49,226 nucleotides of DNA from Collinsella sp. (GTDB lineage: Bacteria; Actinomycetota; Coriobacteriia; Coriobacteriales; Coriobacteriaceae). Positions 42,552 to 49,226 of this stretch are shown here, piece after piece. The translations under genes were made by a program, and so were the position numbers. The notes beneath the pieces were generated by a model. The model was not told the DNA's origin. It worked only from the letters and a program-made list of their open reading frames with translations, and made no database searches. Location: contig DXMF01000046.1 in NCBI GenBank assembly GCA_019414345.1, positions 1 through 49,226 of the forward strand, read 5' to 3'. Each line of letters begins with the position of its first letter. The first letter of the stretch is position 1.

Positions 42552-44978
42552 TTACGCGTGCCAGATCTCGTCGCGGTACTCGCGAATGGTGCGGTCGCTC
42601 GAGAACCAGCCCGAGGAGGCGGTGTTGAGCAGCGCCTTGCGGTTCCAGGTCTCCTGGTCGCCATAGCTGCCGGTAAGCTTCTCCCACGCATCCACGTAGC
42701 TGCGGAAGTCTGCCATGACAAGGTCGGGGTCGTTGTTGTTCATGAGCTCGTTGTAGATGCTCTCGAAGTTGCCCGAAAGACCCGCAAACGTGTTGTCCTT
42801 GAGCTCGTCCATCACGCGGCCCAGACGCTCGCGGTCGTTGTTGAGGGTATCCCATGCAAAGTAGCTGTTCGACGCCCAGAGCTGCTCGACCTCGGAGGCG
42901 GTCAGGCCAAAGATGGCCTCGTTCTCGCGGCCGGCCAGGTCGGCGATCTCGATGTTGGCGCCGTCGAGGGTGCCCAGCGTAATGGCGCCGTTCATCATGA
43001 GCTTCATGTTGGACGTGCCCGAGGCCTCCTTGCCTGCCGTGGAGATCTGCTCAGAGATCTCGGCGGCGGGGTAGATGAGCTGGGCGTTGCTCACGCGGAA
43101 GTTGGGGATAAAGCAGACCTTCATGACCTCATTGACGCGCGGGTCGTTGTTGATGACCTCGGCCACCGAGTTAATCAGGCGGATGGTCTCCTTGGCAAAG
43201 GTGTAACTCGAGGCGGCCTTGCCGCTAAAGATGAAGGTCGTCGGCGTCACGTGGAAGTTGGGATCGGCGATGCGACGGTTGTAGATGTCCATTACCTTCA
43301 TGATGTTCATGAGCTGGCGCTTGTAGGCGTGGAAGCGCTTTACCTGGACATCGAAGACGGTGTTGGGATCGATGACCAGACCGGTCTCGGCCTTGACGTA
43401 GGCGGCCAGGCGCTCCTTGTTGGCGCGTTTGGAGGCGCCCACGGCCTTAAGGAACTCGGTGTCGTTCTGGAACTCCTTGAGTTTCTCCAGCTCAAAGGCG
43501 TCCTTGAGCCAGCCGTCGCCAATGGCCTCGGTGACGAGCTTGGCGTAGGTGGGGTTGGCCTCGGCAAAGAAGCGACGGTGCGAGATGCCGTTGGTCTTGT
43601 TGTTGAACTTCTCGGGCGTCAGGGCATAGAAGTCCTTGAGCACAATGTTCTTGATGATGTCGGAGTGGATCTTGGCCACGCCGTTGACGCTGTGGCTGCA
43701 GATCACAGACAGGTTGGCCATGCGAATCTCGCCGTCCCACAGGATAGCGGTCTGGCGCAGGCGCTCCTGCCAGCCCTCCTGCGTGGTGTCGAACGACTCG
43801 TGCCAACGACGGCTGATCTCGTCGATGATCTGGTACACGCGGGGGAGGAGCTTGGAGAACGTGCCGATGGGCCACTTCTCCAGAGCCTCGGGCAGGATGG
43901 TGTGGTTGGTGTAGCTCACGACCTGCGTCACGATGTTCCAGGCGTCGTCCCACTCGAGCTTCTTCTCGTCGATCAGGATACGCATGAGCTCGGGGCCGCA
44001 CATGGCGGGGTGGGTATCGTTGGTATGGATGGCCACAAACTGCGGCAGCAGCTCCCAGTTCTCGCCGTGCTCCTTCTCAAAGGTGTCGAGCAGGCTGTAG
44101 ATGCCGGCCGAAACAAACAGGTACTCCTGCTTCAGGCGCAGCAGACGGCCGTGCTCGCCGGCGTCGTTGGGGTAGAGGATGGCGCTGATGGCCTCGGCCT
44201 CGGCGCGCTCGGCGTCGGCCAGGGCGTAGTCGCCGCGGTTGAAGGCCTCCAGGTCAAAGTGCTCCTCGACCGGCTCTGCGGCCCAGACGCGCAGCTTGTT
44301 GACGGTCTCGCCGGCATAGCCCACAACGGGGATGTCGTAGGGGACAGCCAGGATGTCCTGCGTGTCCACCGTGCGGTAGAACGTGCGGCCGTTCTCCTCA
44401 AAGCCCTCAACATGGCCACCAAACTTAATGGTCACGGCTTTGTCCTGACGACGGACCTCCCAGGGATAGCCGTGGGTGAGCCACTCGTCGGTGGCCTCGA
44501 CCTGGCTGCCGTTGACGATCTCCTGCTTAAACAGGCCGTAGCGGTAGCGCATGCCGTTGCCGTAGCCGGCAATGCCCTCGGCAGCCATGGAATCTAAGAA
44601 GCATGCGGCCAGACGGCCCAGGCCACCGTTGCCCAGAGCCGGATCGGGCTCCTGGTTCTCGATGACGGACAGGTCGAAGCCCATGTCGTCGAGCGCCTCG
44701 GCGACCATGTCGCGCACGCCAAAGTTGAGCAGGTAGTTGTCGAGCAGGCGGCCGATCAAAAACTCGATCGAGAAGTAGTACACGCGCTTCTTGCCCTCGG
44801 CGGCCACACGGGCGTCGCTCTTGGTGGCAACGGTGCGTGCCTTCTCGGCCACGAGCTTGGCCAGGGCGTTAAAGCGGTCCAGGTCGCTGGCGGCTTCGAC
44901 GCTCTTGCCGCTGATGCTCATGACGGCATCGCGATAGAGCTCGGTAAACTCCTGCTTGTTGTCGAAGATCTTATTCAT
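42552..44978 (-). CDS. glgP: glycogen phosphorylase
   Basis: 808-aa GT35 enzyme that releases glucose-1-phosphate from glycogen. Canonical parts: VYYFSIEFLIGRLLDNYLLN, PDPALGNGGLGRLAACFLDS, AIHTNDTHPAMCGPELMRIL, VQVKRFHAYKRQLMN, FSGKAASSYTFAKETIRLI and the PLP region KEASGTSNMKLMMNGAITLGTLDGANIEI. Full length for the family. GAAAGGAACG precedes ATG at 44978. It sits between glgB and glgC, so breakdown and synthesis genes share one cluster. Confidence 0.96.
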   Translation of the reverse strand: MNKIFDNKQEFTELYRDAVMSISGKSVEAASDLDRFNALAKLVAEKARTVATKSDARVAAEGKKRVYYFSIEFLIGRLLDNYLLNFGVRDMVAEALDDMGFDLSVIENQEPDPALGNGGLGRLAACFLDSMAAEGIAGYGNGMRYRYGLFKQEIVNGSQVEATDEWLTHGYPWEVRRQDKAVTIKFGGHVEGFEENGRTFYRTVDTQDILAVPYDIPVVGYAGETVNKLRVWAAEPVEEHFDLEAFNRGDYALADAERAEAEAISAILYPNDAGEHGRLLRLKQEYLFVSAGIYSLLDTFEKEHGENWELLPQFVAIHTNDTHPAMCGPELMRILIDEKKLEWDDAWNIVTQVVSYTNHTILPEALEKWPIGTFSKLLPRVYQIIDEISRRWHESFDTTQEGWQERLRQTAILWDGEIRMANLSVICSHSVNGVAKIHSDIIKNIVLKDFYALTPEKFNNKTNGISHRRFFAEANPTYAKLVTEAIGDGWLKDAFELEKLKEFQNDTEFLKAVGASKRANKERLAAYVKAETGLVIDPNTVFDVQVKRFHAYKRQLMNIMKVMDIYNRRIADPNFHVTPTTFIFSGKAASSYTFAKETIRLINSVAEVINNDPRVNEVMKVCFIPNFRVSNAQLIYPAAEISEQISTAGKEASGTSNMKLMMNGAITLGTLDGANIEIADLAGRENEAIFGLTASEVEQLWASNSYFAWDTLNNDRERLGRVMDELKDNTFAGLSGNFESIYNELMNNNDPDLVMADFRSYVDAWEKLTGSYGDQETWNRKALLNTASSGWFSSDRTIREYRDEIWHA

Positions 44979-45072
44979 ACGTTCCTTTCCCCCGGGGATG
45001 TTTCTCCCGGAACGGTTATGACTTGTATCCTACGCCCCCGCGGGGCGGGTAATTACAGCTGTAACGCTTTTG

Positions 45073-47334
45073 TTACGCATCCTTGGCAGATGGCTTAACA
45101 GCAGCTGCCTTGGCCTTGGGAGCAGCCTTTTTAGTGGCTGCCTTTTTGGCCGTGCTGGACTTGGCCGAAGCCTTGGCAGCAGACTTGGCAGCCTTCGTCT
45201 TAGCCGGAGCCTTCTTAGCGGCCGCGGTCTTGGGCTTTACCGAGGACGTCCGCTTGCGCGTCGCCTTCTTGGGCTCTTTAACCACGGGCGGCTTATAGCT
45301 GCTGGGACCGCGGCGCTTAAGCACCACGCCTGCCAGGCCGGGCACCTTAATTTCGATGGAGTCCATCTGCCCGTTCCAGGGATAGGGCTCGCTCGAGCAG
45401 GTGTAGGGCTCCTCGCCGGCGTAGCTGCTGCCGCCAAACTCGGGACGGTCAGAATCGAAGATGACCTCCCAGTCGCCCTCGCGCGGCACGCCCACGCGGA
45501 AGCTCTCGTAGCTCGCCGGGTCAAAGTTGATCAGGATCACCAGGTCGTCGTCGACGTCCTCGCCCTGGCGCACAAAGCTCACGATGGACTGCTTCGAGTT
45601 GTCCGCATCGATCCAGGTAAAGCCGTCGTCAGTGTATCCGCGCTCATACAGGGCGGGCTCGGCGGTGTACAGGTGGTTGAGCGCCTTGATAAACGCCTGA
45701 TGATGACGGTGGGTCTCGTACTCCTCGGTCAGGAACCACTGAATGGACTCGTAGTAGCGCCACTCGATAAACTGACCGATCTCGTTGCCCATAAAGTTGA
45801 GCTTGGCACCGGGGTGTGTCATCTGGTAGAAGGCCAGCGTGCGCAGGCCGGCAAACTGGCGCCACCAGTCACCCGGCATGCGGCCGATGAGCGAGCACTT
45901 GCCGTGCACGACTTCGTCGTGGCTCAGCGGGCAGATGAAGTTCTCGGTAAAGGCGTACATGATGGAGAACGTGAGCAGGCCGTGGTTGCCGGGGCGCCAC
46001 GGAAAATCGGTCTGCATGTAGTGCAGGGTGTCGTTCATCCAGCCCATGTCCCACTTGTAGTGGAAGCCCAGACCGCCGTCCTGCGGCGGATAGGTCACGA
46101 GCGGCCACGCGGTTGACTCTTCGGCCATCATCATCACGTCGGGGTAGTGCGCCTCCACGGCGCAGTTGACCTGACGGATAAACGCACTTGCGTCCAGGTC
46201 CTCCTCGGTACCGTACTTGTTGAACTTCTTTTGGCCGGGATCGTCAATGCCAAAGTTGAGGTAGAGCATGCTGGACACGCCGTCCATGCGAATGCCGTCC
46301 ACGTGGAAGTTCTCGAGCCAGTACAGCACGTTAGAGACCAGGAAGGAGCGGACCTCGCCGCGGGCGAAGTCAAACTTGTGCGTGCCCCAGTTGGGGTGAA
46401 TCTCGTGCTCAAACAGCATGTGGCCGTTAAAGGTGGCAAGGCCGTGGGAGTCGGCGCAAAAACCGCCGGGCACCCAGTCCATGATCACGCCGATGCCCGC
46501 CTCGTGGCACGCATCGATAAAGTGCATGAGCTGCTGCGGGTTGCCGTAGCGCGACGTGGCGGCATAGTAGCCGGTCGTCTGGTAGCCCCAGGAGCCATCG
46601 AAGGGATGCTCCATAAGCGGCATTACCTCAATGTGCGTGTAGCCCATGTCGCGCACGTAGTCCACGAGCTCCACCGACAGGTCGTCGTAGGTATAGAACT
46701 CGCCGCGCTGCGCGGGGAAGGGATCCATGGGTCCGGGGTAGTTGCCGTACTCGTCGGGCTCGCCCTGCGGCGCGTCGCCGTGGCGCTTCCACGAGCCAAT
46801 ATGCACCTCGTAGATGTTAAGGGGCTGCGACATGTGGTTATGGCTGGCGCGGCGCTTGAGCCATGCGGCGTCGTTCCACTGGTAGCCATCGAGGGTCCAC
46901 AGCACACTTGCGGTACCCGGAGGGCACTCGGCCTTAAAGGCATACGGATCGGCCTTGTAGAGTTTTTCGCCCTCGTTGGTCTCGATAAGGTATTTATAGA
47001 GCTGCCCCTGCTCGGCGCCAGGAATAAAGCCTTCCCAAATAGCGCTCGTATGCACGGGCACCAGCGGGTTGGCTTGCTCATCCCAGTCGTTAAATTCACC
47101 AATGACATGGACACTCTTTACGTCGGGCGCCCAAACGCAAAAACGCCAGCCGCGCGTACGGTTCTGCGTGTCGGGGTGCGCGCCCATCTTTTCCCAGCTG
47201 CGCTCCCACGTACCGATGCCAAACAGGTAGACATCGTCTTTGGTGAGCTCCGGCGCGTGCGGGGCGGCTTTACGGGTAGCAGGCTTTTTGGTTGCTGGCT
47301 TTAGCTTTTTATCGCTCACGTTTGATCCCATCAT
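45073..47334 (-). CDS. glgB: 1,4-alpha-glucan branching enzyme with Lys/Ala-rich tail
   Basis: 753-aa GH13_9 enzyme that creates alpha-1,6 branches. After a basic start (KKLKPATKKPATRKAAP) comes the CBM48 region (FCVWAPDVKSVHVIGEFNDWD), then the barrel: YTHIEVMPLMEHPFDGSWGYQ, the nucleophile Asp in GIRMDGVSSMLYL, Glu in MMAEESTAWP and the third Asp in LSHDEVVHGK. The last ~72 residues (from KEPKKATRKRTSS) are Lys/Ala/Ser-rich like the GlgA tail. The start is uncertain: ATG at 47334 or 47331 lack a clear ribosome site, and a TTG at 47379 would add 15 residues. First gene of the leftward glycogen cluster. Confidence 0.93.
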   Translation of the reverse strand: MMGSNVSDKKLKPATKKPATRKAAPHAPELTKDDVYLFGIGTWERSWEKMGAHPDTQNRTRGWRFCVWAPDVKSVHVIGEFNDWDEQANPLVPVHTSAIWEGFIPGAEQGQLYKYLIETNEGEKLYKADPYAFKAECPPGTASVLWTLDGYQWNDAAWLKRRASHNHMSQPLNIYEVHIGSWKRHGDAPQGEPDEYGNYPGPMDPFPAQRGEFYTYDDLSVELVDYVRDMGYTHIEVMPLMEHPFDGSWGYQTTGYYAATSRYGNPQQLMHFIDACHEAGIGVIMDWVPGGFCADSHGLATFNGHMLFEHEIHPNWGTHKFDFARGEVRSFLVSNVLYWLENFHVDGIRMDGVSSMLYLNFGIDDPGQKKFNKYGTEEDLDASAFIRQVNCAVEAHYPDVMMMAEESTAWPLVTYPPQDGGLGFHYKWDMGWMNDTLHYMQTDFPWRPGNHGLLTFSIMYAFTENFICPLSHDEVVHGKCSLIGRMPGDWWRQFAGLRTLAFYQMTHPGAKLNFMGNEIGQFIEWRYYESIQWFLTEEYETHRHHQAFIKALNHLYTAEPALYERGYTDDGFTWIDADNSKQSIVSFVRQGEDVDDDLVILINFDPASYESFRVGVPREGDWEVIFDSDRPEFGGSSYAGEEPYTCSSEPYPWNGQMDSIEIKVPGLAGVVLKRRGPSSYKPPVVKEPKKATRKRTSSVKPKTAAAKKAPAKTKAAKSAAKASAKSSTAKKAATKKAAPKAKAAAVKPSAKDA

Positions 47335-47555
47335 GACGCGGCAGCGTGTTGCCTTGGTGACTAAATGCGAAAGGTCCAAGGCTGCACGAATCGAAGGGAC
47401 GGCGATAGTTCTATGATTCGTTCCACCTCGCGTGCTCGGTGGAACTTTCGGTAAAAACTACGATAACACCTTTACGTTAGTTTTATGAACGAAAGAGGAT
47501 TTGCGGTGGCGTTTAATCGGTAAGCGCCATGTTTATACCACTTGCAGAATTGCCG

Positions 47556-47621
47556 TGGTAAAACTCTTGACAGTTTTACCAATTAGCGTTTCTAGATTGT
47601 TAGGTTGACGTTTGGTAAAAC
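47556..47621. promoter_or_regulatory. cluster of TGGTAAAAC operator-like sites between glgB and the HAD gene
   Basis: TGGTAAAAC at 47556-47564 and its complement at 47573-47581 form an inverted repeat with an 8-bp spacer that contains TTGACA (47567-47572), a possible -35 box for the rightward gene. A further TGGTAAAAC is at 47613-47621 and relatives are at 47449-47457, 47531-47540 and 47636-47642. The gap 47335-47665 also has an 8-bp inverted repeat (47420-47427/47438-47445). Likely a divergent control region bound by a LacI-type repressor; the protein is not in the window. Confidence 0.5.
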
Positions 47622-47665
47622 GTTTTTAGCAGGTTGTTTACCCTTTGACATCGAAAGGCTCGTTT

Positions 47666-48355
47666 ATGGACCACACCGCTGCCCCAAGTGTTGCTTTTAT
47701 TTTCGATTGCGACGGCACACTGGTTAATAGCACCCCCGTTTGGGCCTATGCCCAGCCCGAGTTATTGCACCGCCACGGTATTGACGTGACGGTCGACGAT
47801 TTTGCCCAGTTTGAGCATTTGTCGCTCGAGGACGAGTGCCAGGCCTACCACGACATCTGGGGCATTGGCGAAAATGGCGAAGAGCTGTATCGCGAGCTGA
47901 GCAATATTCTGATCGATGGTTACTCCAAGGTCCCGCCCCGTGAGGGTCTGCTGACGTTTTTGGAGCAGACGAAGGCTGCCGGCATTGCCATGTGCGTTGC
48001 CACGTCCACGCCCGCCGAGTTGGTTAAGTCTGCACTTGCGGGCGCCGGCCTTGATCGCTATATGGAGTTTATTACCACGACGGGCGAGGCGGGCCGCTCC
48101 AAGCAGTTTCCCGATGTGTACGAGCTGGCGCTGCGCCGTCTTGAGGAGCGCCGCGGGCACAAGTTTGAGCGCGCGTGGGTATTTGAGGACGCCGTCTTTG
48201 GCCTTAAGAGCTCTGGCACAGCAGGCTTTAAGCGCGTGGGTATCTATGACCCGCACGGCCGCATGGAGCGCGACGAGGTGCGTGCCAACTGCGATATATA
48301 TATCGATAGCTATGAGGACCTGGATCTGGACCGCGTGCTTTCGTTTGAGGGATAG
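47666..48355 (+). CDS. HAD-superfamily hydrolase, beta-phosphoglucomutase-like
   Basis: 229-aa HAD subfamily IA protein. The nucleophile motif is FIFDCDGTLVNSTPVWAYAQ (Asp-Cys-Asp), the helical cap follows (~20-90), motif II is MCVATSTPAEL, and motif IV is WVFEDAVFGLKSSGTAGFKRVGIYD. The pattern fits beta-phosphoglucomutases and small sugar-phosphate phosphatases. ATG at 47666 has GAAAGG upstream. Placed beside the glycogen cluster under a shared divergent control region, a role in sugar phosphate use is plausible, but the substrate is not known. Confidence 0.8.
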   Translation: MDHTAAPSVAFIFDCDGTLVNSTPVWAYAQPELLHRHGIDVTVDDFAQFEHLSLEDECQAYHDIWGIGENGEELYRELSNILIDGYSKVPPREGLLTFLEQTKAAGIAMCVATSTPAELVKSALAGAGLDRYMEFITTTGEAGRSKQFPDVYELALRRLEERRGHKFERAWVFEDAVFGLKSSGTAGFKRVGIYDPHGRMERDEVRANCDIYIDSYEDLDLDRVLSFEG

Positions 48356-48364
48356 GCGAGGGTT

Positions 48365-49006
48365 GTGGCTTGCAAAGTATTAGTGGTCTGCGGCTCGCCC
48401 GTGGTGGCGAGCGTGGATCTGCTGCGCCAACTGGCAGGGGAGTGCGACCACGTTGTCGCCGTGGACCGCGGGCTCGACGCGCTGCTGGGCGTGGGACTAG
48501 GTTGCGACGTATATGTTGGTGACGCTGATACGGTGAGCGATGCGGGTCGCGCGTTGGTCGATTCCGCCGAGGCCTTTGAGGTAGAGCGCCACGACCCCTA
48601 CAAGGACTATACCGATCTGGCGCTGGCGCTCGATTCCGTCCGCCGTCGCTGGCCGGGTGCCGAAGTGGTTGCGACCTGCGCCACCAGCGGCCGCCCGGAC
48701 ATGGCCCTGTCTGTGTTAGGGCTACTGGCTGGCTATGCGGACGCCCCTGTCTGGATCGCCGAGGACAAGGTGGTCGCCCGCATCCTCCACGCAGGCGAAT
48801 CGTGGACCATCGATAACGCCGAGGGTAAGATATTCTCCATCATCGCGATTGCCCCCAACACCGAGGTAAGCGAACACGGCCTAGAGTGGGAGCTAGATTA
48901 CAGCCCCCTGGGCCTCTTGGCCGACACGGGTATTAGCAACATAGTCCGATCCACCGCAAAGATTGAAGTCCACACCGGTACTGCAATAGCGTATTTGCTG
49001 CATTAG
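48365..49006 (+). CDS. thiN: thiamine pyrophosphokinase
   Basis: 213-aa enzyme that converts thiamine to thiamine diphosphate. Typical features are VVAVDRGLDALLGVG, VYVGDADTV (the family's GDFDS site), the catalytic DPYKDYTDLALAL (Lys-Asp-x-Thr-Asp) and the C-terminal beta domain ending IEVHTGTAIAYLLH. GTG at 48365 has a GAGGG site; it starts 9 bp after the HAD stop, so the two genes are probably cotranscribed. A terminator hairpin follows. Confidence 0.88.
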   Translation: MACKVLVVCGSPVVASVDLLRQLAGECDHVVAVDRGLDALLGVGLGCDVYVGDADTVSDAGRALVDSAEAFEVERHDPYKDYTDLALALDSVRRRWPGAEVVATCATSGRPDMALSVLGLLAGYADAPVWIAEDKVVARILHAGESWTIDNAEGKIFSIIAIAPNTEVSEHGLEWELDYSPLGLLADTGISNIVRSTAKIEVHTGTAIAYLLH

Positions 49007-49027
49007 GGTTTTATCGGGACGGCGGAT

Positions 49028-49058
49028 AAAAATAATCGCTCGTAGAGTGATTATTTTT
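49028..49058 (+). terminator. terminator after thiN
   Basis: 14-bp stem (49028-49041 with 49045-49058, one G-T pair) with a 3-nt loop and a closing run of five T. It lies 21 bp past the thiN stop. Confidence 0.85.
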
Positions 49059-49109
49059 GCCTCGTCCCAGGAAAACCCGTACGGCAGGGCAACAACTCAA
49101 AAAAAGTCC

Positions 49110-49138
49110 TTGCATCCCCGAAGATCTTCCCCTATAGT
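49110..49138 (+). promoter_or_regulatory. sigma70-type promoter for the tRNA
   Basis: TTGCAT (49110-49115) and TATAGT (49133-49138) are separated by exactly 17 bp and lie 13 bp before the tRNA 5' end. Confidence 0.75.
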
Positions 49139-49151
49139 ATCACCTCGTCAC

Positions 49152-49226
49152 GGGGGCGTAGCTCAGCTGGGAGAGCGCTTGACTGGCAGTCAAGAGGTCA
49201 GGGGTTCGATCCCCCTCGTCTCCACC
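49152..49226 (+). tRNA. tRNA-Ala (GGC), last base outside the window
   Basis: Cloverleaf by eye: acceptor GGGGGCG pairs with CGTCTCC and includes the G3-U70 pair that marks alanine tRNA. The D-loop is AGCTCAGCTGGGAGAGC; anticodon stem CTTGA/TCAAG holds loop CTGGCAG with anticodon GGC; the T-arm is GGGGTTCGATCCCC. Discriminator A (49224) is followed by CC, so the encoded CCA ends one base beyond the window. Confidence 0.96.

Noticed and set aside
41271..44597. Plus-strand open frame of 1108 codons opposite glgC and glgP
   Set aside because: Antisense shadow: low-complexity Val/Leu/Gly/Asp translation, no family motif, and the minus strand codes for full canonical enzymes.
49152..49226. tRNA-Ala as an attachment site of an integrated element
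   Set aside because: No integrase or duplicated tRNA end is visible in the window; the downstream side is outside it.

Overview
The window looks like chromosomal DNA of an anaerobic, high-GC actinobacterium of the class Coriobacteriia, most like Collinsella. This is inferred from gene content and style (GlgC/GlgD pair, single-chain serine dehydratase, def-fmt-rsmB order, many GGGAC-type intergenic palindromes), not from a database match. No rRNA is present, so the genus is not proven.

Region 1 (1-17233) is a cobalamin island. A Tat-type lipoprotein form of the cobaltochelatase CbiK is read leftwards behind a cobalamin riboswitch. Diverging from it is one tightly packed rightward operon, mostly with start/stop overlaps: cbiF, cbiD, a cbiL remnant, cbiG, cbiH, cbiET, cbiA, cobT, cobU, cobS, a CobU-like/CobC-like fusion, cbiB, cobD, cbiP, cobA, cbiC, cbiJ. 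It is an almost complete anaerobic (early cobalt insertion) B12 pathway. The exception is cbiL, which keeps only its first ~10 codons and its C-terminal third, so the C20 methylation step appears broken unless another copy exists. The island is much richer in G+C and CpG than the DNA to its right, and the boundary carries a decayed IS21-type istA fragment.

Region 2 (17234-26397) is read leftwards: a MacAB-like efflux set (adaptor, ATPase, permease) whose permease gene ends inside a 21-bp tandem repeat, an L,D-transpeptidase, L-serine dehydratase and S-adenosylmethionine synthetase. Region 3 (26398-33609) is read rightwards: gltX, then priA-def-fmt-rsmB, a housekeeping translation/replication-restart block. 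A small FmdB-type zinc-ribbon gene follows on the other strand.

Region 4 (34082-47334) is a complete glycogen module, all leftwards: glgB, glgP, glgC, glgD, glgA and a GH13-GH77 fusion (amylolytic enzyme plus 4-alpha-glucanotransferase). It covers ADP-glucose supply, chain growth, branching, phosphorolysis and maltodextrin recycling. GlgA and GlgB both end in long Lys/Ala/Thr-rich tails that resemble histone H1 tails. A recurring TGGTAAAAC-type motif lies upstream of glgB and of the GH13-GH77 gene and suggests a shared sugar-responsive repressor. Region 5 (47666-49226) is read rightwards: a HAD phosphatase/phosphomutase, thiamine pyrophosphokinase and a tRNA-Ala(GGC) cut at its last base by the window edge.

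Long perfect or near-perfect palindromes occupy several intergenic gaps (24.5, 26.2, 31.0 and 33.6 kb). The points most worth a second look are the cbiL deletion in an otherwise intact B12 operon, the H1-like tails on two glycogen enzymes, the putative shared operator, and the island boundary, which could be lateral transfer or a chimeric contig join.
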